64,000 bases of DNA from Streptomyces harbinensis (GTDB lineage: Bacteria > Actinomycetota > Actinomycetes > Streptomycetales > Streptomycetaceae), in the NCBI RefSeq assembly GCF_900116145.1, contig NZ_FPAB01000004.1, positions 1 to 64,000 of the forward strand, given 5' to 3'. Shown here one piece after another: positions 56,811 through 64,000 of the stretch. Under the pieces are notes generated by a model. That model ran no database searches, was not told the DNA's origin, and worked only from the letters and a program-made list of their open reading frames with translations. The translations under genes were made by a program, and so were the position numbers. Each line of letters begins with the position of its first letter. Within the stretch, counting starts at the first letter, position 1.

Positions 56811-57290
56811 TCAGCGGCCGGCGGCGCCGGCCGCCGGGCGGGGCCAGTTGCGTCCGCTGTGGGCCTCGATGCTGCGGTTGAGGCGGGTCAGCAGGTCCTC
56901 CAGGGCGCGCACGTCCGCCGGCTCCCAGTCGGCGAGCACCCGGCCCAGGCCCTCGCGGCTGCGCCGGTCGCGGTCGGCGAGCCGCCGGGCGCCCTCCTCG
57001 GTCATCTGGAGCCGGCGGGCGAGGCCACCGTCCGGGTCGGGGACCCGGCGGGCGAGTCCGTCGCGGAGCAGGGCGGCGGTCTGCCGGTTGATGGTGGAGG
57101 TGTCCAGCGCGAAGGCCTGGGCGAGTTCGGCGATGGTCATCGGGCCCTGGGCGGCGAGCCGGGTGAGCAGCAGATGGGCGGAGCGCTCCAGCGTGCCGTC
57201 CGTCTCGCGCTGGCGCGCGGCCATCTCGTACCGGCTGAGCAGCAGCAGTTCCCGTTGCAGCCCCGCGTACCGTTCCTGCGCCTCGGCCAC
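56811..57290 (-). CDS. MarR-family regulator
   Basis: A 159-residue MarR winged-helix regulator: MTIAELAQAFALDTSTINRQTAALLRDGLARR, followed by the wing RRLQMTEEGARRL. GTG 57290 has GAGGAGGGAG upstream. It is divergent from the MFS exporter and probably represses it through the palindromes between them. Confidence 0.88.
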   Translation of the reverse strand: MAEAQERYAGLQRELLLLSRYEMAARQRETDGTLERSAHLLLTRLAAQGPMTIAELAQAFALDTSTINRQTAALLRDGLARRVPDPDGGLARRLQMTEEGARRLADRDRRSREGLGRVLADWEPADVRALEDLLTRLNRSIEAHSGRNWPRPAAGAAGR

Positions 57291-57360
57291 TTCGGCTCCC
57301 TCCTCGTCGTACCGACCCTAAAGAAAAACCCAAGGCCGAGCGTTCCACACCCGATCGGAA

Positions 57361-57396
57361 TATGCACGATGCACAACGTATGTATGCTGCATAACG
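57361..57396. promoter_or_regulatory. candidate MarR operator
   Basis: TATGCTGCATA at 57383-57393 is a perfect 11-base palindrome and TATGCACGATGCA just before it is a related imperfect copy. Both lie in the AT-rich promoter region between the divergent MarR and MFS genes. Confidence 0.5.
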
Positions 57397-57485
57397 ATGC
57401 CCCGGGCAGTCGCGCCCGCCCGGCTGCCCTCCCGTTCCGCACCCACCCCCGTCCACCTCCCACCGAGCCCGGAGGCCACGCCCTC

Positions 57486-59063
57486 ATGCCCAGCTCCACC
57501 GCCCCGCCGCCCACCGCCGCCCCGCCCGCCACCGTCGCCCGCGGGTCGGCCAACGTCATCGTCGCCGTCCTCGCCTTCTCCGGCATCGTCACGGCGCTCA
57601 TGCAGACCCTCGTCGTCCCGCTCCTCGTCCAGCTGCCCGCCCTGCTCGGCACCACCTCCGCCAACGCCTCCTGGGTGGTCACCGCCACCCTGCTCGCCGC
57701 CGCCGTGGCCATGCCCACCACCAGCCGGCTCGGCGACATGTTCGGCAAGCGGCGGATCATCTTCGTCAATCTCGGCCTGCTCATCGCCGGCTCCCTGGTG
57801 TGCGCGCTCTCCGACTCGGTGGTCCCGATGGTCGCCGGCCGCGCCCTCCAGGGCTTCGGCATGGGCCTCATCCCGCTCGGCATCGGCGTCATGCGCGACG
57901 TCATGCCGCCGGAACGGGTCGCCTCCTCCATGGCGCTGATGAGCGCCTCCCTGGGCATCGGCGGCGCGCTCGGCCTGCCCGCCGCCGCGCTGGTGGCCCA
58001 GAACTTCGACTGGCACGTCCTCTTCTACGCCTCGGCGGCGCTCGCCGCCCTCGCCCTCGTCCTCATCGCCGTCTTCGTCCCCGAGTCGCCGGTACGGTCC
58101 CTGGGCCGCTTCGACCTCACCGGGTCGATCGGCATCGGCATCGGCCTGGTCTGCCTGCTGCTCGCGCTCTCCAAGGGCGCCGACTGGGGCTGGGGCAGCG
58201 GCAGCACCCTCGGCCTGTTCGCGGCCGGTGTGCTCGTCCTGGCCCTGTGGGGCCGGTACGAACTGCGCACCCCCGAACCGCTGGTGGACCTGCGCACCAC
58301 CGCCAGGCCCGAGGTGCTGTTCACCAACCTCGCCGCGCTGGTCATCGGCTTCGCCATGTACGCCATGTCGCTGATCGCGCCGCAGCTGCTCCAGCTGCCC
58401 GAGGAGACCGGCTACGGGCTCGGGCAGTCGATGGTCGCCGCCGGACTGATCATGGCGCCCGGCGGGCTGATGATGATGGTGTTCTCGCCGCTGTCCGCGA
58501 TCATCACCAAGTCCCGCGGCCCGAAGACCTCGCTCATCCTCGGCTCGGTCGTCATCGCCGCCGGCTACGGGCTCGGCCTCGTCATGGTGCACGAGGTCTG
58601 GCAGGTCATCGTCTTCACCTGCGTGGTCACCTCCGGCATCGCCATCGCCTACGCCGCGATGCCCACCCTCATCATGGGCGCCGTCCCGCAGTCGGAGACC
58701 GCCGCCGCCAACGGACTCAACGCCCTGATGCGGTCGATCGGCACCAGCACCGCCGGCGCGGCGATCGGAGTGGTGCTCGCGAACAGCACCACCACCTTCG
58801 GCACCGCCGAGGTGCCCTCGCTTGCCGGGTTCCGCACCGGCTTCGCCATCGCCTGCGGCGCCGCCGTCCTGGCCGCCGTGCTCGCCGCCCTCATCCCCGG
58901 CACCCGGCCGCGCGGCGGGGGCGCCGTCCCGGCGGCGGAGGCGGAGGCGGAGCCGGGGACCGAGACGGAGACGGAGACGGACCGGGCCGCGGCACGGGGC
59001 GGCGTCGCGGACGGGGCGGCCGGGGACGACCGGCCCCGTACCGCCTCCCGCACCGCCGGCTGA
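57486..59063 (+). CDS. EmrB/QacA-type MFS drug exporter
   Basis: A 525-residue exporter with about 14 transmembrane helices, the motif-A-like loop TSRLGDMFGKRR, motif C-like AGRALQGFGMGLIPLG and a charged C-terminal tail. Proton-driven export of small drugs is inferred. ATG 57486 has GGAGG 11 bases upstream. It is divergent from the MarR gene. Confidence 0.9.
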   Translation: MPSSTAPPPTAAPPATVARGSANVIVAVLAFSGIVTALMQTLVVPLLVQLPALLGTTSANASWVVTATLLAAAVAMPTTSRLGDMFGKRRIIFVNLGLLIAGSLVCALSDSVVPMVAGRALQGFGMGLIPLGIGVMRDVMPPERVASSMALMSASLGIGGALGLPAAALVAQNFDWHVLFYASAALAALALVLIAVFVPESPVRSLGRFDLTGSIGIGIGLVCLLLALSKGADWGWGSGSTLGLFAAGVLVLALWGRYELRTPEPLVDLRTTARPEVLFTNLAALVIGFAMYAMSLIAPQLLQLPEETGYGLGQSMVAAGLIMAPGGLMMMVFSPLSAIITKSRGPKTSLILGSVVIAAGYGLGLVMVHEVWQVIVFTCVVTSGIAIAYAAMPTLIMGAVPQSETAAANGLNALMRSIGTSTAGAAIGVVLANSTTTFGTAEVPSLAGFRTGFAIACGAAVLAAVLAALIPGTRPRGGGAVPAAEAEAEPGTETETETDRAAARGGVADGAAGDDRPRTASRTAG

Positions 59064-59214
59064 CCGGCCCGTACGCCCGCGCCCCGGGGCCCGCCCGTCA
59101 CGGCTACGGGGGGCGGCGGTGGCCGGCCACCGGCGTCGTGGCGATCGCCCTCACCCGCCCTCCCCCACCGGTGCTCCTCCCCCGGGCGCCGGGCCCGGCT
59201 CCGTCCCCGGACCC

Positions 59215-60006
59215 TCAGATCCAGCCCCGGTCCCGGGCCAGCAGGGCCGCCTGGGCGCGGCTGCCGGCGTTCAGATGGTCCATCAGATGCGCTATCCGCC
59301 GCCGGTAGGTGCGCACCGAGACGCCGATGCCGCGCGCCGCCGTCTCGTCCTTGGCGCCCGAGCACATCGCCGCCAGGATCAGCCGGGCGGTGTCGGTCGG
59401 GGTGGGCGCCGGGGTGAGCGGGGTGGCCTGCGCCCAGGCCCGTTCGAACAGGGCCCGGACGCTGTCCACGATGGCCGGTTCGCCGGTGAACAGCGCGCCG
59501 TGTTCGATGGTCGGGCCCTCGCCCAGCGGGAGTGCGGCGCGGTGGTCGCAGACCAGCAGGCGTTCGGTGGCGTGCCCGATCAGCCGCACCCGGCCGCCGT
59601 ACCGTTCGATCTCCCGCAGCTGGGCCGCGGTGGCGGGGTCGTCCAGGGTCTCGCAGAGCATCACGGTGCGGAAGGCCACGCCGCGGCGCAGGCAGCCCAG
59701 CGCGAGCGGGCGGAGCCAGGCGAGGTAGCCCGGGGAGAGTTCGGGGTAGGGGGCGAGGCTGAGCACGTCCCGGCGGGCGTGGTGGATGAGGTCCTCGACG
59801 CGGGGTCGGACGAGCGCCGGATCGGTGAGCCGTTCGATGCGCTCGACGGGCCCGGCCGGGCGGGGGCGGTCGGTGCGGTCGGCCCGCTCCGTACGGTCCG
59901 CCGGTCGGCCGTCCCGCGCGGCGCCCGGGGCACGGCCGCCGTCCCCGGCGGACCGGGCGCGTACGGTGTCCGGGCGGTCGTGGCCGCGTTCCGTGCCGGC
60001 GTGCAT
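59215..60006 (-). CDS. LuxR-type regulator with TrmB/PLD-like sensor domain
   Basis: A 263-residue protein: a disordered Arg/Asp-rich N-terminus (to about 55), a phospholipase-D-like effector domain (RPRVEDLIHHARRDVLSLAP, LRRGVAFRTVML, YGGRVRLIGHATERLLVCDHRAALPL) and a C-terminal LuxR HTH (GIGVSVRTYRRRIAHLMDHL). This plan is found in many Streptomyces regulators next to secondary-metabolite genes. The ATG at 60006 has GGGG six bases upstream; 60012 is an alternative. Confidence 0.8.
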   Translation of the reverse strand: MHAGTERGHDRPDTVRARSAGDGGRAPGAARDGRPADRTERADRTDRPRPAGPVERIERLTDPALVRPRVEDLIHHARRDVLSLAPYPELSPGYLAWLRPLALGCLRRGVAFRTVMLCETLDDPATAAQLREIERYGGRVRLIGHATERLLVCDHRAALPLGEGPTIEHGALFTGEPAIVDSVRALFERAWAQATPLTPAPTPTDTARLILAAMCSGAKDETAARGIGVSVRTYRRRIAHLMDHLNAGSRAQAALLARDRGWI

Positions 60007-60079
60007 GTTCATCCCCGTTCGGGCCGTGCGGTGCCGGGGTGGTCGGGCCCGGCGGCATGCCTGTCGGGGGCTTTCTACC

Positions 60080-60117
60080 AAGCGGGCCCCGGCCGGGTCA
60101 GCCCGGGGGGCCCGCTT
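60080..60117 (-). terminator. purC terminator
   Basis: AAGCGGGCCCC pairs with GGGGCCCGCTT (60107-60117), 13 bases past the purC stop on the minus strand. Confidence 0.75.
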
Positions 60118-60129
60118 GACCGTTCACGG

Positions 60130-61035
60130 TCAGTCCCAGGCGGTTCCGGTGAGCAGCCGGTAGGCCTCGGTGTACCGCTCCCGCGTCGCGTCGACGACCT
60201 CCTGCGGCAGCTCGGGCGGCGGGGCGTCCCCCGTACGGTCCCAGCCGGAGGCCGGGGAGGACAGCCAGTCACGCAGGACCTGCTTGTCGTACGACTTCTG
60301 CGGGCGGCCCGGCTCCCACTCGTCCTTGCGCCAGAAGCGCGAGGAGTCCGGGGTCAGCACCTCGTCCGCGAGGATCAGCTGGTCCGCGCCGGGCTTGCGC
60401 CCGAACTCGAACTTGGTGTCCGCCAGGATGATCCCCCGGTCCCGCGCCACGTCCCGGGCCCGCCCGTACACGGCGAGCGTCGTCTGGCGCAGCTGGGCCG
60501 CCGTCTCGGCGCCGACCTGGCGGGCGACCTCCTCGTAGCTGACGTTCTCGTCGTGCTCGCCGACCGCCGCCTTGGTCGCCGGGGTGAAGATCGGGGCGGG
60601 CAGCTCGGAGCCGTCCACCAGACCGGGCGGCAGCGCCAGACCGCACACCGTGCGGTCGCGCTCGTACTCCTTGAGCCCCGAACCGGTGAGGTAACCGCGG
60701 GCCACCGCCTCCACCGGGATCATCTCCAGCGCGTGCGCGACCATCACCCGGCCCTCCCAGTCGGCGGGCGCGCCCTCGGGAACGTCGGTGGAGACGAGGT
60801 GCCCGGGCACCAGATCGGCCAGCTGGTCGAACCACCACAGCGACAGCCGGGTCAGGATGCGGCCCTTGTCGGGGATTTCGGTGGGCAGTACCCAGTCGTA
60901 CGCGGAGATCCGGTCGGTGGCGACGAGCACCAGCTCGCCGGCCTCGTTGCGGTAGAGATCGCGGACTTTCCCGGTGTGCAGATGCACAAGACCGGGCACC
61001 CGCACGGGCTCAGGCTTCGTGACGAATCCTGGCAC
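60130..61035 (-). CDS. purC: SAICAR synthase
   Basis: Seventh step of purine synthesis, joining aspartate to CAIR. The 301-residue protein shows GKVRDLYRNEAGELVLVATDRISAYDWV, ARGYLTGSG and ADTKFEFG. GTG 61035 has AGGAGG five bases upstream. It is monocistronic here, separate from the purSQL and purFM units. Confidence 0.96.
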   Translation of the reverse strand: MPGFVTKPEPVRVPGLVHLHTGKVRDLYRNEAGELVLVATDRISAYDWVLPTEIPDKGRILTRLSLWWFDQLADLVPGHLVSTDVPEGAPADWEGRVMVAHALEMIPVEAVARGYLTGSGLKEYERDRTVCGLALPPGLVDGSELPAPIFTPATKAAVGEHDENVSYEEVARQVGAETAAQLRQTTLAVYGRARDVARDRGIILADTKFEFGRKPGADQLILADEVLTPDSSRFWRKDEWEPGRPQKSYDKQVLRDWLSSPASGWDRTGDAPPPELPQEVVDATRERYTEAYRLLTGTAWD

Positions 61036-61133
61036 TGTGCCTCCTGGCGGCTGAGAGGGTCGGTCAGTCGATGGGCCACGCGGCGTTCATTCTCACGCAT
61101 CGCGCCCGCCGGCCGGCGCCCGGGGGGCCGCGG

Positions 61134-62642
61134 TCAGTCCCGTTTGCAGATGCGGTCCAGCAGATTGGCGGTGGCCTTCTGGATCCGGGGATCGGTGTGC
61201 TGCGGACGGTCCAGCGCCGGGGACCAGGCGAAGGTGCCGGAAGCGAACACCCAGGCGCCGCTGGGCGCCCGGTACAGCGAGGTCTCCTGATGCCGGCGCA
61301 CCCCGGCCTCGTCGCGGTACGGGGAGTGGGCCAGCAGGATGCGGCTGTCGCTGACCGGCAGGGCGGTGCGCGGGAAGTAGCGGTCGGCCTCCCCGGCGAC
61401 CAGGCCCGGGAGTTCGTCGCCCTCGTGGGCCCCGGTGGCCTCCCACAGCCAGTGGTCGGCGTTGCGCACGACCAGCGGATACGGGCGCGGCACCCGCCCG
61501 GCGTACTGGACGCCCAGCAGCAGCTGCTCGGGCTCGCCCTGCTCGCGCCACAGGGCGGGCCGGCCGGGGCCGCGCCGCTTGCGGCAGCGCAGCAGGCCGT
61601 CCTCGTCGCCGGACGGCAGCGCGCTCAGCTCCACCTGCCAGTACATCGTGTTCGCGGAGAGGAACACCAGCGAGGTACCGGTGTCCCGGGCGTGCTCGAC
61701 GGCGCGGCGCATCGGCAGCGACCAGTACTCGTCGTGGCCGGGGAAGATCAGGCCCCGGTAGCGGGAGGTGTCGACGCGACCGGCGTGCAGATCGCGGGCG
61801 GTGGCGTACGCGAGGTCGTAGCCGTACCGCTCGGCCCAGCGGATGAAGTCGTAGGCGTGGCCGACGTGCAGCGGCAGCCCCGCCCCGGCGAAGGGGCGCG
61901 CGAACGAGACGGTGGTGGCCGCGTCCTGCTCGCCCAGCAGATGACCGGAGGCGTCCCAGGCGTGGTAAAGGCTGGCGCCGGTGCGGCCGTCCTCGGGGAA
62001 GAGGTTGTACGCCTGCCAGGTGACGTCGGGGAGCAGCAGCAGGAGATCGGCGGGCTGGTCGTCGCGGACGGTGAAAGGTACGTGCGAACGGAACCGGCCA
62101 TCCGCGGTGGTGAGCACGGCCACGTGCGCCCCGGGGCGCCAGTCGGACGGGACCTGGAGCCGCCACGACAGCCACCAGTTGTGGCAGGAGACCGTGCGGT
62201 CGGCGATCAGCGGCTCCGGCTGGCGGGTGCCGCGCTGGACGGGGCTGCGGGTCAGCATCCGGGCGCCGTCGCCCGCGTAGTGGCCGATCCGGTAGATGTC
62301 GATCGAGAAGTCCTGCGGCGGGTTGACGGTGACCCGGAAATCGATGGACTCGCCCGGTGCCACGGTGCTCTGCGGGGCGAAGCCCTTGATCTGGCAGTCC
62401 ACGTCGTCGGGGGTCCGGGGGCCGGATGACGGCTGGTCATCGCCCTGCCGGCCCGGGGAACATAGCCCCCGGGCATCGGGGTCCACGTACCACGGGACGA
62501 CGCGGCCGGTGTCGTCGAAGTAGTGCTCCCCGCCGCGCAGCCAGGGCAGCGGGCCCTGCCCGAACGGGTCGGACACGGCGTGCGCCAAGGCTCCGGACTC
62601 CCATCGCCGGATCCGGTCCGTGCCCTCAGATGCCAGAGACAA
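61134..62642 (-). CDS. N,N-dimethylformamidase beta-subunit-like protein
   Basis: A 502-residue protein of the DmfA2/large-subunit-like family: IDIYRIGHYAGDGARM, WLSWRLQVPSDWRPG, YNLFPEDGRTGASLYHAWD, and the conserved FPGHDEYWSLPMRRAVEHA. The enzymatic role in Streptomyces is unknown; the dimethylformamidase activity of the type protein needs a second subunit not seen here. A TTG at 62642 is chosen because GGAGGAGGGG lies just upstream; upstream ATG codons lack such a site. Confidence 0.75.
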   Translation of the reverse strand: MSLASEGTDRIRRWESGALAHAVSDPFGQGPLPWLRGGEHYFDDTGRVVPWYVDPDARGLCSPGRQGDDQPSSGPRTPDDVDCQIKGFAPQSTVAPGESIDFRVTVNPPQDFSIDIYRIGHYAGDGARMLTRSPVQRGTRQPEPLIADRTVSCHNWWLSWRLQVPSDWRPGAHVAVLTTADGRFRSHVPFTVRDDQPADLLLLLPDVTWQAYNLFPEDGRTGASLYHAWDASGHLLGEQDAATTVSFARPFAGAGLPLHVGHAYDFIRWAERYGYDLAYATARDLHAGRVDTSRYRGLIFPGHDEYWSLPMRRAVEHARDTGTSLVFLSANTMYWQVELSALPSGDEDGLLRCRKRRGPGRPALWREQGEPEQLLLGVQYAGRVPRPYPLVVRNADHWLWEATGAHEGDELPGLVAGEADRYFPRTALPVSDSRILLAHSPYRDEAGVRRHQETSLYRAPSGAWVFASGTFAWSPALDRPQHTDPRIQKATANLLDRICKRD

Positions 62643-62778
62643 GGTCCCCTCCTCCGCCCCGACTCCACTGCCGGACCAGCACATCACACATCGCGAGGGC
62701 GTTGTCACCGTTCGTCGTGAAATGGCTGGAGGTGATTGCCTCTTCACCGGCAGGAGCGGGGTGCGGCCCGCGGCCGGG

Positions 62779-63315
62779 TCAGGTCGCGGGGGCGTCCAGC
62801 CGCGCCCGCTGCTCCGGGGTCAGCCGCAGGTGGCGGGCGGCCACGTTCTCCTCCAGATGGGCAATCCGGGAGGTGCCGGGGATCGGGAGGATCACCGGCG
62901 AGCGGGCCAGCAGCCAGGCGAGCGGCACTCCGGGGTCGACGCGGTGCAGCTGGAGCAGTGCGTGGCGCTCGGTCCGCAGCCGCACCAGACCGCGTTCGAC
63001 CTGCTCGCGCAGCACCTCGGGCCGCCCGTCGAGCCGCCACTCGCCGGTGGCGGCGGAGCGGGCGACGCCGACCTTGGTGGTGATCAGCAGCCCGGGCGGG
63101 TACGGGTGCAGGGCTTCGGCGAGCAGCTCCTCGTTGGCGCCGCCGCCGTACAGATAGGCGGTGTCGATGAGCGTGACCCCCAGCTCGACGGCCCGCCGGA
63201 CGACGGCGATCGCGCCGTCCCTGGCGCTCCCGGCGGCGGTCGGCAGGTGCATGGCCCCGAACCCGAGCCGTCCCACCCGCAGATCCCCGCCGATCGCGAA
63301 ACCGTCCGCTGCCAC
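62779..63315 (-). pseudogene. aldo/keto reductase with internal deletion
   Basis: A 178-residue frame where about 280 is normal. The start (GGDLRVGRLGFGAMHLP), the catalytic Asp/Tyr (LIDTAYLYGGG), Lys (ITTKVG) and His (LLQLHRVD) and the C-terminal cofactor end (LAWLLARSPVILPIPGTS) are intact, but about 90 residues between HRVDPGVP and LAWLLARS are missing without a frameshift. The TIM barrel would lack at least two strands, so it is unlikely to be active. GTG 63315 has AGGGGG upstream. Confidence 0.7.
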
Positions 63316-63576
63316 CCGCGCCACCCCCTGGTCGAGAGGGGACACGCTAACACCGGCGGGCGGGGGCACCGGGGCGGCCGGTGTCCGGGTCCCGGGCGTT
63401 CCCGGGGACTCGGTTCCCGTCCGGCGGCCGATGGTCCGTGGGTGCTGATGGCCGGACGGCCCGGCCCGCGCCGGGAGAGCCGCGTGGCCGCGCTCGTCCG
63501 CTCCGTACGCCGGGCGCGGGGCGTACGGCGGGGGTACCGGCGGGCCGGCGGCGCGGGGCGGGCCCGGTGGCCGGGC

Positions 63577-64000
63577 TCAGACCAGCCGTACCGGTTTGTC
63601 CTCGCGGACTCCGGCGGCCGTCAGCCAGGCGCGCAGCGGCTCCGGGTCGGCCTCGTCCACCAGGCTGTGCACGCAGCCGCCGAGCCGTTTGAGGTCCGTG
63701 GGACGGCGCGGGCTGCCGGAGCGCAGGACCGGTCCGTCCAGCCAGTCGAGGGCCGGGGTCGCGCCGGTGGTGTCGGCGGTGGCGCAGCAGACGGCGGCGG
63801 CCACGTGTTCGACCAGCAGCTCGCGTCCGGTGGCGGGCGGCTGGGCCGGGAAGCCGAGCGGGGGCAGCACGCCCGACCGGCCGCCGGTGGTGGCCGCCGG
63901 GAGCGGGCCGTCCGTCCCTCCCTCGGCGGCCGTGCCGATCCTGGCGGCCAGCGCGTCGGGCCCGCCCGGTCCCGCGGCGGCCTCGGTCAGCCGGCTGAGC
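63577..64000 (-). CDS. C-terminal part of an unrecognised protein, runs off right edge
   Basis: An open minus-strand frame continues from the stop at 63577 past the window end. The visible 140 residues (SRLTEAAAGPGGPDALAARI, VAAAVCCATADTTG, DWLDGPVLRSGSPRRPTDLKRLGG) match no family I recognise; two adjacent Cys occur. Coding is supported by the strong third-position GC bias. Confidence 0.5.
   Translation of the reverse strand, partial: LSRLTEAAAGPGGPDALAARIGTAAEGGTDGPLPAATTGGRSGVLPPLGFPAQPPATGRELLVEHVAAAVCCATADTTGATPALDWLDGPVLRSGSPRRPTDLKRLGGCVHSLVDEADPEPLRAWLTAAGVREDKPVRLV

Overview
The window is high-GC actinobacterial DNA, and its gene content and order point to Streptomyces or a very close relative. 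Markers are a bldC ortholog, an Lsr2-family nucleoid protein next to purSQL, an atrA-type TetR regulator beside an NDH-2 gene, valine dehydrogenase, a sporulation-associated Orf1590-like regulator, many GTG starts and rare TTA codons. From memory the backbone resembles the Streptomyces coelicolor SCO4120-to-SCO4070 interval read in reverse; that should be checked by alignment.

Layout. Positions 1-461 hold the promoter and boxA-containing leader of a minus-strand rRNA operon whose 16S gene lies off the left end. Positions 0.5-14 kb are a regulatory block: a PAS-SpoIIE phosphatase, NDH-2, an AtrA-like TetR protein, an ECF sigma factor fused to a zinc-finger, membrane and NPCBM module, a large SARP/AfsR-like ATPase, an asparagine-synthase-like protein and the Orf1590-like regulator. 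Positions 14-20 kb hold trmB, a MrcB-N/PD-(D/E)XK nuclease that looks acquired, an M23 peptidase under a c-di-AMP riboswitch, a decayed caspase/EACC1 conflict module and a second SpoIIE phosphatase. Positions 20-24.3 kb hold tRNA-Lys, a DEAD-box helicase, a lipoprotein, a small metalloprotease, tRNA-Glu, aroQ, tRNA-Asp and tRNA-Phe. Positions 24.3-28.9 kb are an accessory-looking block (PadR regulator, membrane protein, PAP2 phosphatase, winged-helix-like protein with a TTA codon, small membrane proteins). Positions 29-39.9 kb return to backbone: hrpA, a second tRNA-Asp, bldC, vdh, a DUF3073 gene, purM and purF.

Positions 40-48 kb hold small metabolic and membrane genes: mycothiol-dependent-isomerase-like proteins, a PH-domain protein, a frameshifted DUF418 gene, a PPOX protein, a stand-alone EF-G-domain-IV-like protein, a PIG-L deacetylase, and ArsR plus TauE. 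Positions 48-52.6 kb hold purL-purQ-purS, lsrL and a tRNA-Gly cluster. Positions 52.6-57 kb hold an ABC exporter with a DesKR-like two-component system. The right end holds MarR/MFS, a LuxR-type regulator, purC, a dimethylformamidase-beta-like protein, a shortened aldo/keto reductase and a gene running off the edge.

The most interesting signals are two tandem tRNA-Gly(UCC) genes lacking both the D-loop GG and the T-loop GTTC, which suggests tRNAs dedicated to the peptidoglycan glycine bridge; the decayed EACC1-caspase pair; the MrcB-N nuclease; the sigma-NPCBM fusion; a 15-bp inverted repeat enclosing a promoter; and three TTA-containing genes.
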